From contig NZ_JNZA01000011.1 in the NCBI RefSeq assembly GCF_000717345.1, positions 117,981-181,980 of the forward strand: a DNA stretch of 64,000 nucleotides, in the 5' to 3' direction. Positions 35,421 to 44,352 of this stretch are shown piece after piece. The translations under genes and the position numbers were made by a program. Position 1 is the stretch's first letter. Every line of letters starts with the position of its first letter. Source of the DNA: Streptomyces lydicus (GTDB lineage: Bacteria; Actinomycetota; Actinomycetes; Streptomycetales; Streptomycetaceae). The notes under the pieces are model-generated. The model saw nothing but the letters and a program-made list of their open reading frames with translations. It did not search any database and was not told the DNA's origin.

Positions 35421-36344
35421 ATGGCCGAAAACGTAAGCCCCTCTTCGACCCCTCTGGCGCGCGCCGAGCGCTTCGTCTGGCTGACCGCCAGGGTGCTCGA
35501 GCAGCGGCTCTTCGAGTACCACTTCCTCGGCGGCGGGGCGGACCCGGTCGAGACCGCGCTGAGCGCGTACCGCAACGACGACGACGGCTACGGCCACGCC
35601 CTGGAGCCCGATCTGCGCGGCCCGGTCAGCCAGCCGCTGCACACCGCGCACGCCCTGAAGGTCCTCGATCTGATCGGGCGCTGCGACGGCCGCCAGGTGG
35701 AGCGCATCTGCCGCTATCTGACGAAGATCTCGACCCCGGAGGGCGCGCTGCCGGCGCTGCACCCCTCCCTGCGCGGCTATCCGGCCGCGCCGTGGATCCC
35801 GGTGGTCGACAATCCGCCCAGCGCGCTGCTGGCCACCGGCCCGGTGGTGGGGCTGCTGCACCGCAACGAGGTCTGGCACGCCTGGCTGTTCCGCGCCACG
35901 GACTACTGCTGGGCGACCGTGGAGTCCCTGAAGGAGACCCACCCGTACGAGGTCGAGGCGGCGGTGGCCTTCCTGGACGGCGCCCCGGACCGGCCGCGGG
36001 CCGCCGCGGCGGCCGAGCGGCTGGGCCGGCTCGTACGGGAGCAGGGGCTGGTCCTGCTGGACCCGGACCGCGCCGCCGACGTCCCGGTGGCGCAGGGGTA
36101 CGCCCCCGGAGAGCACCACCTGGCGTACGACTTCGCGCCCGCGCCCGGCTCGCTGGCCCGCGGCTGGTTCACCGACGAGGAGATGGCCCGGGCGCTGGAC
36201 CATCTGTCGGCGCTCCAGGAGGAGGACGGCGGCTGGCCGATCAACTGGCGCGCGTGGGCACCGGGGACGGCACTGGAGAGCCGCCCGATGGTGACGCTCA
36301 AGGCGCTGCTCACCCTGCGGGCGTACGGGCGGCCGCTCGACTGA
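35421..36344 (+). CDS. Prenyltransferase/alpha-alpha-toroid-like protein, function unknown
   Basis: 307 residues. ATG at 35421 has no strong ribosome site. The sequence has repeated helical pairs with motifs reminiscent of squalene-cyclase/prenyltransferase repeats: AYRNDDDGYGHALEPDL, HALKVLDLIGRC, and QEEDGGWPINWRAW near the end. The DXDD or zinc ligands of true cyclases or prenyltransferases are not evident. It may be a glycosidase-like or lectin-like toroid. It is divergent from the DUF3046 gene, 78 bases apart. Confidence 0.7.
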   Translation: MAENVSPSSTPLARAERFVWLTARVLEQRLFEYHFLGGGADPVETALSAYRNDDDGYGHALEPDLRGPVSQPLHTAHALKVLDLIGRCDGRQVERICRYLTKISTPEGALPALHPSLRGYPAAPWIPVVDNPPSALLATGPVVGLLHRNEVWHAWLFRATDYCWATVESLKETHPYEVEAAVAFLDGAPDRPRAAAAAERLGRLVREQGLVLLDPDRAADVPVAQGYAPGEHHLAYDFAPAPGSLARGWFTDEEMARALDHLSALQEEDGGWPINWRAWAPGTALESRPMVTLKALLTLRAYGRPLD

Positions 36345-36367
36345 CCACCGGGCCGGCCCGGGTGCGG

Positions 36368-36676
36368 TCACCCGCCCAGTGCCCGCACCCCCGCGGTGAC
36401 GACCACCGCGACCCCGACGACGAGCAGGAACGGTGCGCGCAGCACCAGCGCCACGGCCGCGGCGGCGACCCCGGCGGCCTTGGCGTCGAGCATGATCTGC
36501 CCGCCGTCGCTGAAGGTCTGCTGGGCGGTGAGGGCGGCGAGCAGGGCCACCGGGAGCAGCGCCGCCAGCCGTTTGACGAGCGGGCGCTCCAGTACGCCGG
36601 AGGGGGCCGACAGGCCCAGGTACTTGACCAGGTAGCAGCCGACGGCGGTGACGGCGATCGCGATCCAGACGTTCAT
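36368..36676 (-). CDS. azlD: AzlD-family branched-chain amino acid exporter subunit
   Basis: 102 residues with four membrane segments ([76 protein letters not shown]). Small partner of AzlC in export of branched-chain amino acids or analogues. ATG at 36676 overlaps the azlC stop (ATGA). Confidence 0.9.
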   Translation of the reverse strand: MNVWIAIAVTAVGCYLVKYLGLSAPSGVLERPLVKRLAALLPVALLAALTAQQTFSDGGQIMLDAKAAGVAAAAVALVLRAPFLLVVGVAVVVTAGVRALGG

Positions 36677-37443
36677 GACCGGTCCTCCCCGGTGGCGGTG
36701 CGGTTCTTCGTGGCCCGTTCGCGGCGTCCCTGGACGACGAGGACGGCGGGCGCGGCGAGCGCCGAGAGCAGCACGGGTACGCCGGTGGGCAGCAGCGGCA
36801 GCGTCACCATGACCAGGACGACGGCCAGACCTGCCGCCACGCGCTCGACGGCGGTCCGCAGCATCGGCGCGAGCAGCGCCAGGAAGACCGCGGGGCTGGC
36901 CGCGTCCAGGCCCCAGGCGTCGGTGTCGCCGAGGGCCCCGGCCCCCAGGGCGCCGACGAAGGTGGTGAGGTTCCACAGGGCGTAGAGGGTCAGCCCGGTG
37001 ACGGTGAAGCCCAGCCGGGCACTGCGGCGGTCGGGCTGGGCCAGGGTGACGGCGGTGGTTTCGTCGATGACCCAGTGGGCCGCCAGGGGCTTGACGGTGG
37101 CCCGGTAGCCGAGGACGGCGGAGAGCCGCAGCCCGTAGAACGCGTTGCGGACTCCCAGGAAGAAGGCCCCGGCCGCGGCGGTCAGCGGGTTGCCGCCGGC
37201 CGCGAGGGCGCCCACCAGGGCGAACTGCGAGGCCCCGGTGAACACCAGGAGGCTGAGGGCGCAGGTCTGCAGGAGGCTGAGGCCGGCGCCGGCCGAGGTC
37301 ACGCCGAAGGCGAAGCCGGAGAGGCCGACGGCGACGCCGACGCCGAGGGCGTCCCTGATCACGGCGGAGTCGGGCTTCGCGGGGGCGGCCGGCTCCGGTG
37401 GAACCGGCCGCTCCGTGCTGCGTATCTCTGTCTGTTCTGACAC
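36673..37443 (-). CDS. azlC: AzlC-family branched-chain amino acid exporter subunit
   Basis: 256 residues. AzlC signatures: [58 protein letters not shown], and HWVIDETTAVTLAQ. The N-terminal ~30 residues are hydrophilic. It forms a heteromeric permease with AzlD. It lies 115 bases downstream of an AraC-type regulator on the same strand, which may control it. Confidence 0.92.
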   Translation of the reverse strand: MSEQTEIRSTERPVPPEPAAPAKPDSAVIRDALGVGVAVGLSGFAFGVTSAGAGLSLLQTCALSLLVFTGASQFALVGALAAGGNPLTAAAGAFFLGVRNAFYGLRLSAVLGYRATVKPLAAHWVIDETTAVTLAQPDRRSARLGFTVTGLTLYALWNLTTFVGALGAGALGDTDAWGLDAASPAVFLALLAPMLRTAVERVAAGLAVVLVMVTLPLLPTGVPVLLSALAAPAVLVVQGRRERATKNRTATGEDRS

Positions 37444-37558
37444 GCCTCGGACCCTAGGAGCGCGGGCCCGTCACGGTCTTGTACGTTCTTGCGCCACCGC
37501 CCCACCGGGCCCACGCGTCGCCACGCCACCGCGCCGTCCGACGCCCGCGCGCCCCCTC

Positions 37559-38467
37559 CTACGCCGAACGCTCCCGCCGATAGGCGCCCGGTGGTACGCC
37601 CACGATCCGGGTGAAGTGGCGGTTCAGGTGGGGCTGGTCGCTGAAACCCACCGCCAGGGCGGTGTCGACGGGAGAGGTGCCGGCCTCCAGGAGCCTGCGG
37701 GCCCGGCGGACCCGGGCGTCGGTCAGCCAGGTGTGCGGGGGCATGCCGTAGGCGGCCTTGAAGGCCCGCAGCAGCGCGAAGGGGCTGGTGCCCAGCTCCT
37801 GAGCCAGCGCTTCCAGGGACGGCGGGGTGGCCATCCGCTCCTCCAGGACGGCCCGGGCGCGGGCGGCGGTCCGTGCGCCGGCGCTGCGGGGCGTACGCGA
37901 CGGGAGCGGGCCCCCGTAGTGGCGCAGCAGCCGGGCGACGGCGATCCGCAGCAGGCTGTCGGCAGCGAGGGCGTTGCCGCCCTCGGCGGCCCGGTGGACC
38001 TCGGTGATCATCCGGGCGAGCTGCGGGTTCTCGGCGACGGTCTCGGTGAAGCCCGCGGTGCCGCGCAGGGCGGTGGTCTCCTCGGCGATCTCCGCGACGA
38101 CCTCGGCCGACGGGTAGAGAGTGGCGTACGCCCAGCCTTCGGGGGCGCCGGCCCGCGCGGTGTGGGCGACCTCCGGGTTGATCATGATGATGCCGCCGTG
38201 GCCGGCCCGGACGGTGCCCTTCTGGAGGCCCACCTCCTCGATGCCGGAGGTGACCGCGCAGACGACGTAGCCGTCGTGGGCGTGGCGGGGGAAGGAGTGC
38301 CGGACGTAGCGGGCGCGCAGCAGGTCGAGGCCGGGCAGCCCGGCGTACCGCCAGTGCCGCGCCCACTCTCCGCGCGCCCGCGGGGTGGCGTCCGCCGTCG
38401 GGGCGGGCAGGGCCTCGGCGGCCGCCGCGTCCCCGTCCGCCGTTCCCCTTCCCGCGCCCGTGGTCAT
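37559..38467 (-). CDS. AraC-family transcriptional regulator
   Basis: 302 residues. N-terminal cupin-type ligand domain (ARYVRHSFPRHAHDGYVVCAVTSG, then MINPEVAHTARAG, near residues 50-115). C-terminal double helix-turn-helix: SLEALAQELGTSPFALLRAFKAAYGMPPHTWLTDARVRRARRLL and VDTALAVGFSDQPHLNRHFTRIVGVPPGAYRR (~200-300), fully conserved in form. AraC regulators with this layout often sit next to azlCD and respond to amino acids. Its promoter faces away from lhr. Confidence 0.9.
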   Translation of the reverse strand: MTTGAGRGTADGDAAAAEALPAPTADATPRARGEWARHWRYAGLPGLDLLRARYVRHSFPRHAHDGYVVCAVTSGIEEVGLQKGTVRAGHGGIIMINPEVAHTARAGAPEGWAYATLYPSAEVVAEIAEETTALRGTAGFTETVAENPQLARMITEVHRAAEGGNALAADSLLRIAVARLLRHYGGPLPSRTPRSAGARTAARARAVLEERMATPPSLEALAQELGTSPFALLRAFKAAYGMPPHTWLTDARVRRARRLLEAGTSPVDTALAVGFSDQPHLNRHFTRIVGVPPGAYRRERSA

Positions 38468-38594
38468 GCGCCCATTCTGCGCCCGCCCAGGGGCCCCGCG
38501 ACCAGCGCGTCCGGGGTGTGGACGGCCCGCGCGGGGCCCGGCCGGCGGGCCGCGCGGGGCCGCGTTGTCAGTGGTCCGGTGCACGATGGGGAAC

Positions 38595-41500
38595 ATGGCC
38601 AAGGCAGCGCTCGACTCGTTCTCCCCCGCGACCCGCGGATGGTTCGCCGGGGCGTTCAGCGCGCCCACCGCGGCGCAGGAGGGCGCCTGGCAGGCGATCG
38701 GGGCGGGTTCGGACGTCCTGGTGGTGGCGCCGACGGGCTCCGGGAAGACCCTCGCCGCGTTCCTCGCGTCGCTGGACGCGCTGGCGAGCACTCCGCCGCC
38801 CGCGGAGCCGAAGAAGCGCTGCCGTGTGCTGTACGTCTCACCGCTGAAGGCGCTGGCCGTCGATGTGGAACGCAATCTGCGCAGTCCGCTGACGGGCATC
38901 CGCCAGGAGGCGGTCCGTCGGGGGCTGCCGGAGCCGGAGATCACGGTCGGCATCCGTTCCGGCGACACCCCGCCCGCCGAGCGCCGGGCGATCGCCAACC
39001 GCCCGCCGGACATCCTCATCACGACCCCCGAGTCGCTGTTCCTGATGCTGACGTCGTCGGCCCGGGAGGCGCTGGCCGGCGTCGAGACGGTGATCCTGGA
39101 CGAGGTTCATGCCGTCGCCGGCACGAAGCGCGGGGCCCATCTGGCGCTGTCCCTGGAACGGCTCGACGAGCTGCTGGACCGCCCGGCGCGCCGGATCGGG
39201 CTGTCGGCGACGGTGCGCCCGGTGGAGGAGGTGGCCCGCTATCTGTCGCCGCGGCGCCGGGTGGAGATCGTGCAGCCGCCGTCGGGGAAGCGCTTCGACC
39301 TCTCGGTGGTCGTCCCGGTGGAGGACATGGGCGAGCTGGGCGGCGCACCGACCCAGGAGGGCGAGGGCGGCGAGAAGCCGTCCATCTGGCCCCAGGTCGA
39401 GGAGCGGATCGCCGATCTCGTGCAGGCCCATCGCTCCACGATCGTCTTCGCCAACTCCCGCCGGTTGGCGGAGCGGTTGTGCAACCGTCTCAACGAAATC
39501 GCCTACGAGCGGGCGACGGGTGAGGCCCTGCCCGAGCACCACTCCCCCGCGGAGCTGATGGCCGAGGCCGGTGCCGCCAAGGGGGCGCCGCCACTGCTGG
39601 CCCGTGCGCACCACGGCTCGGTGTCCAAGGAGCAGCGCGCCCAGGTCGAGGAGGACCTGAAGGCGGGCCGGCTGCCGGCGGTGGTCGCCACCTCCAGTCT
39701 GGAGCTGGGCATCGACATGGGCGCGGTGGATCTGGTCGTCCAGGTGGAGTCGCCCCCGTCGGTCGCCTCCGGTCTGCAGCGGGTGGGCCGGGCCGGGCAT
39801 CAGGTCGGCGCGGTCTCGACGGGCATCGTCTTCCCCAAGTACCGCGGGGATCTGGTGCAGGCGGCCGTGGTCACCGAGCGGATGCGCTCGGGCGCCATCG
39901 AGGCGCTGCGGGTGCCCGCCAATCCGCTGGACGTCCTCGCCCAGCAGCTCGTCGCCATGACCGCGATGGACACCTGGGACGTGGAGGAACTGCTGACCGT
40001 CGTGCGGCGGGCCGCTCCGTTCGCCGCGCTCCCCGAGTCGGCGTACACGGCCGTGCTGGACATGCTCGCCGGCCGCTATCCGTCGGACGCCTTCGCCGAG
40101 CTGCGGCCGCGCCTGGTGTGGGACCGCGTCGCGCAGACCGTCACGGGCCGCCCTGGGGCGCAGCGGCTGGCCGTCACCTCCGGGGGCACGATCCCCGACC
40201 GCGGCCTGTTCGGGGTGTTCCTGGCGGGCGGCGACGGCAGGGGCGGCGGCCGCCGGGTGGGCGAGCTCGACGAGGAGATGGTCTACGAGTCCCGCGTCGG
40301 CGATGTCTTCACGCTCGGCACGACGTCCTGGCGCATCGAGGACATCACCCGTGACCGGGTCCTGGTCACGCCCGCCCCCGGGGTACCGGGCCGGCTGCCC
40401 TTCTGGAAGGGCGACCAGCTCGGCCGCCCCCTCGAACTGGGCCGTGCGCTGGGCGCGTTCCTCCGCGAGATCGGCTCGCTGGCCCCCGAGGACGCCGGGG
40501 CCCGGCTGGCCGCCGCCGGGCTGGACGACTGGGCGGTGTCCAACGTCCTGAGCTACCTCGCCGAGCAGAAGCAGTCCTGCGGCCACGTCCCCGACGACCG
40601 CACGATCGTCGTCGAGCGGTTCCGCGACGAGCTGGGCGACTGGCGGGTGGTCATCCACTCCCCCTTCGGGGCGCAGGTCCACGCCCCCTGGGCACTGGCC
40701 CTCGGTGCCCGGCTCGCCGAGCGCTACGGCATGGACGCCCAGGTGATGCACGCCGACGACGGCATCGTGCTGCGGCTGCCGGACGCCGACCTCATGGGGC
40801 TCGATCTGCTGGACGGGGACGGCGGGTTCGACCCGTCCACCGACCCGGGCCTCGCCGCCCGCGGCACGGAGTACGACCCCGAGCAGTCCCCCGTGGGGGC
40901 CGCCGATGTGGCCTTCGACCAGGGCGAGATCGACCAGATCGTCACGGACCAGGTGGGCGGGTCCGCGCTGTTCGCCTCCCGGTTCCGGGAGTGCGCGGCA
41001 CGCGCCCTGCTGCTGCCGCGGCGCAACCCCGGCAAGCGCACACCGCTGTGGCAGCAGCGGCAGCGCGCCGCCCAGCTCCTCCAGGTGGCCAGTGAGTTCG
41101 GCTCCTTCCCGATCGTGCTGGAGGCCGTCCGCGAGTGCCTCCAGGACGTCTTCGACGTACCGGGCCTGACGGAGCTGATGGGCGACATCGCGGCCCGCCG
41201 GGTGCGCCTGGTGGAGGTAACCACCCCCGAACCGTCGCCGTTCGCACGCTCCCTGCTGTTCGGCTACGTCGCCCAGTTCCTCTACGAGGGCGACTCCCCG
41301 CTCGCCGAGCGCCGCGCGGCCGCACTGTCCCTGGATTCCCGGCTGCTCGCCGAGCTGCTGGGCCAGGCGGAGCTGCGCGAGCTGCTGGACGCCGAGGTGC
41401 TCGCGGAGCTGGAGCGCGAGCTCCAGTGGCGCACGGACGACCGGCGGGTCAAGGACGTCGAGGGCGTCGCGGACGTCCTGCGGCTGCTGGGACCGCTGAC

Positions 41501-43385
41501 CGACGCCGAGCTGGTCGAGCGCGGCGCGGATCCGGCCTGGGCCGGGGAGCTGGCCGCCGCCCGCCGCGCCATTGCGGTGCGGATCGCCGGCGCCGAGCAC
41601 TGGGCCGCGATCGAGGACGCCGGCCGGCTCCGCGACGCGCTGGGCACGGCGCTGCCGGTGGGCGTCCCGGAGTCCTTCACGGAGCCGGTCAAGGATCCGC
41701 TGGGTGACCTGCTGTCCCGGTATGCCCGTACGCACGGTCCGTTCACCTCCGAGCAGGCGGCCGCCCGCTTCGGCCTCGGCACGGCCGTCACGGACGGCGC
41801 GCTGCACCGCCTCGCGGCGGCCGGCCGGGTCGTCCAGGGCGAGTTCCACCCCGCGGGCATCGGCCAGGAGTGGTGCGACGCCCAGGTGCTGCGCAGGCTG
41901 CGGCGGCGTTCGCTGGCCGCGCTGCGCGAGGAGCTGGAGCCGGTGCCGCCGGCCTCGCTCGCCGCCTTCCTCCCCCAGTGGCAGCACGTCGGCCCGCCGC
42001 GTCCGGCAACCGTGAGCGGGACACCGGCGCCGCTCGGCGGGGCCTCGCACAGCCTGCGCGGTATCGACGGACTGGTGCGCGCCATCGAGCAGTTGCAGGG
42101 CGCGCCGGTGCCGGCCTCCGCGCTGGAGAAGCTGGTGCTGCCGTCCCGCGTCGGCGGCTACACCCCCGCCCTGCTGGACGAACTGACCGCCACCGGCGAG
42201 GTGTTGTGGGCCGGCGCGGGCGCCCTCCCCGGCAAGGACGGCTGGCTCTCCCTGCACCTCGCCGACACCGCCCCGCTGCTGCTCCCCCCACCGCTCCCGC
42301 TGGAACTGTCCGCCCTGCACGAATCGCTGCTGGCCGCGCTCTCCCCCGGGTACGGCCTGTTCTTCCGCCAGCTCGCCGACCAGGTCCGCGCCACCACCCA
42401 CCCCGAGGCCACCGACGTCCAACTGGCCGACGCGCTGTGGGACCTGGCCTGGTCGGGGCGACTGACCAACGACACCCTCGCCCCGCTGCGCGCCCTCCTC
42501 GGCTCGGGCCGTACGGCGGGCTCGACCGCGCACCGCGCCCGGCGTGCGGTCCCGCGCGGCAGATGGGCGCACCCCCGGCCGGAGTTCGGCGGAGGCTCAC
42601 TGGGGGCCGCGGGACGTGGCGGCCGCCCGACCGCCTCCCGCTCCGGCCCGCCGACCGTCGGCGGTCGCTGGGCGCTGCTGCCGCACCCCGAAACCGACGC
42701 CACGCACCGCGCCCATGCCCTGGCCCGCGCCCTCCTCGACCGGCACGGCATCGTCACCCGCGGCGCGGTGTCCGCCGAGGGCGTCGAGGGCGGGTTCTCC
42801 GCCGCGTACCGGGTGCTCGCGGCGTTCGAGGAGTCCGGGCAGGCCCGCCGCGGCTATGTCGTCGAGGGGCTGGGCGCCGCCCAGTTCGCCATGGACGGTG
42901 CGGTGGACCGGCTGCGCGCGGTCAGCACCCAACGGGAGCGCACCGCCGGCGACGCCCGGCCGGACGGCGACCCGGGGCAGGCGCGGCGCGGCGGTCCGCA
43001 GCGCGCGGTCGTGCTGGCCGCCGCCGACCCGGCCAACGCCTACGGTGCCGCCCTGTCCTGGCCCGACCCGCCCGAGGGCTCGACCCACAAGCCGGGCCGC
43101 AAGGCCGGCTCCCTGGTCGTCCTGGTGGACGGCGAGCTGACGCTCTACATGGAGCGCGGCGGCAAGACCCTGCTCGTCTGGCCCCTCGGCCATGATCAGG
43201 CGCCCACCGACCCCCGCGTCCAGCTGGCCGTCGAGGCCCTCACCGATGCCGCCCGCGCCGGTGCTCTCGGCACCATCACCACCGAGCGCATCAACGGCAC
43301 AGCCGCCCTGACGTCCCCCTTCGCCGCCACCCTGGAGTCCGCCGGCTTCCACCCGACCCCCCGGGGGCTGCGCCTGCGCGGCTAA
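38595..43385 (+). CDS. lhr: Lhr-type large ATP-dependent helicase
   Basis: 1596 residues; an ATG nine bases upstream (38586) is an alternative. SF2 core: Q-region APTAAQEGAWQAI, motif I APTGSGKT, Ia YVSPLKALAVDVERNL, Ib TTPESL, II DEVH, III LSATV, IV IVFANSR, V SLELGIDMGAVDLV, VI QRVGRAGH. After this comes the Lhr-specific winged-helix and beta-barrel region and a ~700-residue C-terminal domain (Lhr-C). Lhr translocates 3' to 5' and unwinds RNA-DNA hybrids; it is commonly next to a DNA glycosylase gene in actinobacteria, as here (nei2). A Gly/Arg-rich insertion lies near residues 1310-1345. Confidence 0.95.
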   Translation: MAKAALDSFSPATRGWFAGAFSAPTAAQEGAWQAIGAGSDVLVVAPTGSGKTLAAFLASLDALASTPPPAEPKKRCRVLYVSPLKALAVDVERNLRSPLTGIRQEAVRRGLPEPEITVGIRSGDTPPAERRAIANRPPDILITTPESLFLMLTSSAREALAGVETVILDEVHAVAGTKRGAHLALSLERLDELLDRPARRIGLSATVRPVEEVARYLSPRRRVEIVQPPSGKRFDLSVVVPVEDMGELGGAPTQEGEGGEKPSIWPQVEERIADLVQAHRSTIVFANSRRLAERLCNRLNEIAYERATGEALPEHHSPAELMAEAGAAKGAPPLLARAHHGSVSKEQRAQVEEDLKAGRLPAVVATSSLELGIDMGAVDLVVQVESPPSVASGLQRVGRAGHQVGAVSTGIVFPKYRGDLVQAAVVTERMRSGAIEALRVPANPLDVLAQQLVAMTAMDTWDVEELLTVVRRAAPFAALPESAYTAVLDMLAGRYPSDAFAELRPRLVWDRVAQTVTGRPGAQRLAVTSGGTIPDRGLFGVFLAGGDGRGGGRRVGELDEEMVYESRVGDVFTLGTTSWRIEDITRDRVLVTPAPGVPGRLPFWKGDQLGRPLELGRALGAFLREIGSLAPEDAGARLAAAGLDDWAVSNVLSYLAEQKQSCGHVPDDRTIVVERFRDELGDWRVVIHSPFGAQVHAPWALALGARLAERYGMDAQVMHADDGIVLRLPDADLMGLDLLDGDGGFDPSTDPGLAARGTEYDPEQSPVGAADVAFDQGEIDQIVTDQVGGSALFASRFRECAARALLLPRRNPGKRTPLWQQRQRAAQLLQVASEFGSFPIVLEAVRECLQDVFDVPGLTELMGDIAARRVRLVEVTTPEPSPFARSLLFGYVAQFLYEGDSPLAERRAAALSLDSRLLAELLGQAELRELLDAEVLAELERELQWRTDDRRVKDVEGVADVLRLLGPLTDAELVERGADPAWAGELAAARRAIAVRIAGAEHWAAIEDAGRLRDALGTALPVGVPESFTEPVKDPLGDLLSRYARTHGPFTSEQAAARFGLGTAVTDGALHRLAAAGRVVQGEFHPAGIGQEWCDAQVLRRLRRRSLAALREELEPVPPASLAAFLPQWQHVGPPRPATVSGTPAPLGGASHSLRGIDGLVRAIEQLQGAPVPASALEKLVLPSRVGGYTPALLDELTATGEVLWAGAGALPGKDGWLSLHLADTAPLLLPPPLPLELSALHESLLAALSPGYGLFFRQLADQVRATTHPEATDVQLADALWDLAWSGRLTNDTLAPLRALLGSGRTAGSTAHRARRAVPRGRWAHPRPEFGGGSLGAAGRGGRPTASRSGPPTVGGRWALLPHPETDATHRAHALARALLDRHGIVTRGAVSAEGVEGGFSAAYRVLAAFEESGQARRGYVVEGLGAAQFAMDGAVDRLRAVSTQRERTAGDARPDGDPGQARRGGPQRAVVLAAADPANAYGAALSWPDPPEGSTHKPGRKAGSLVVLVDGELTLYMERGGKTLLVWPLGHDQAPTDPRVQLAVEALTDAARAGALGTITTERINGTAALTSPFAATLESAGFHPTPRGLRLRG

Positions 43386-43417
43386 CCCTCGCCGGCCCCC
43401 TAGCTCGCCCCGCGCGC

Positions 43418-43490
43418 GGCTCCCGGCTCCCGGCTCCCGGCTCCCGGCTCCCGGCTCCCGGCTCCCGGCTCCCGGCTCCCGGCTCCCGGC
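43418..43490. repeat. 7-bp tandem repeat (GGCTCCC)n upstream of nei2
   Basis: Ten perfect copies of GGCTCCC plus GGC. It fills the space between the lhr stop (43385) and the glycosylase ATG (43502), ending 11 bases before that ATG. The unit is not a multiple of three and lies in the leader, so copy-number change would alter spacing upstream of the gene. Confidence 0.95.
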
Positions 43491-43501
43491 ATGATGGTGG
43501 C

Positions 43502-44320
43502 ATGCCCGAAGGTGACACCGTCTGGCGCTTGGCCCAGCGGCTCAACGAAGCGCTGGCCGGCCACCCGCTGACCCGCTGCGATCTGCGGGTGCCGCGGCTC
43601 GCGACGGTGGATCTCGTCGGCCGCGGCGTGCTGGAGGTGACCTCCCGGGGCAAGCACCTCCTCACCCGCTTCGAGGGTGGCCTGACCCTCCACTCCCACC
43701 TGCGGATGGACGGCGCCTGGAAGATCTACCGCCCCGACGAGCGCTGGCGCGGCGGCCCGGCCCACCAGATCAGGGCGGTCCTCGGCACCGCCGGGCACAC
43801 CGCGGTCGGCTACCGCCTGCCCGTCCTCGACCTGCTGCGCACCGACGACGAGCCCCGGGTGGTCGGCCACCTCGGGCCCGACCTCCTCGGCCCCGACTGG
43901 GACCCCGAGGAGGCGCTGCGCCGGCTGCTCGCCGACCCCGCCCGGCCCCTCGGCGAGGCCCTCCTCGACCAGCGCAATCTCGCCGGGATCGGCAACGTCT
44001 TCAAGTCCGAGCTGTGCTTCCTGCTGCGCGCCTCCCCCTGGCTCCCCCTGGGGGAGCTCCCGGAACCGGCGCGGGCGCCCGCGCTCGCCAAGAAGCTGCT
44101 GGAGGCCAACAAGCGGCGCCCCGCCCGTACCACCACGCCCAGCGCCCGCCCCGACCGCCGGCTGTGGGTCTACGGCCGGGCCGGCCGCCCCTGCCTGCGC
44201 TGCGGTACGACGGTGTGCGCCGCCGACCAGGACCCCACCGCGGAGGAACGGGTCACCTACTGGTGCCCGGCCTGCCAGCCGGGCCGGCCCACGCCCGGAG
44301 ACCGGCCGCCCACTTATTGA
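43502..44320 (+). CDS. Fpg/Nei-family DNA glycosylase (endonuclease VIII, Nei2 type)
   Basis: 272 residues. Starts MPEGDTVWRLAQRL: Pro2 is the Schiff-base nucleophile and Glu3 the general acid, and the third residue pattern PEGDT is Nei rather than Fpg. The helix-two-turn-helix region DQRNLAGIGNVFKSELCFL (~residue 155) and a C-terminal zinc finger (CLRCGTT, then WCPACQ) are complete. It removes oxidised pyrimidines. The upstream sequence is a 7-bp repeat array with only a weak GGTGG ribosome site. It sits immediately after lhr, the conserved repair pair. Confidence 0.94.
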   Translation: MPEGDTVWRLAQRLNEALAGHPLTRCDLRVPRLATVDLVGRGVLEVTSRGKHLLTRFEGGLTLHSHLRMDGAWKIYRPDERWRGGPAHQIRAVLGTAGHTAVGYRLPVLDLLRTDDEPRVVGHLGPDLLGPDWDPEEALRRLLADPARPLGEALLDQRNLAGIGNVFKSELCFLLRASPWLPLGELPEPARAPALAKKLLEANKRRPARTTTPSARPDRRLWVYGRAGRPCLRCGTTVCAADQDPTAEERVTYWCPACQPGRPTPGDRPPTY

Positions 44321-44352
44321 CGCCCCGTCAGATCCCTCCCTGCCCTGGCGCC

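Noticed and set aside
38838..42572. 1244-codon minus-strand ORF opposite lhr
   Set aside because: Antisense shadow; the plus frame has all helicase motifs.
43418..43490. Possible CRISPR array
   Set aside because: The unit is 7 bp with no spacers. It is a simple tandem repeat. No CRISPR was seen anywhere in the window.
44036..44062. CTCCCCCTGGGGGAG palindrome inside nei2 as a second copy of the 29-bp element
   Set aside because: It is in frame within conserved coding sequence (SPWLPLGELP) and lacks the GGCACCTCCC arm.
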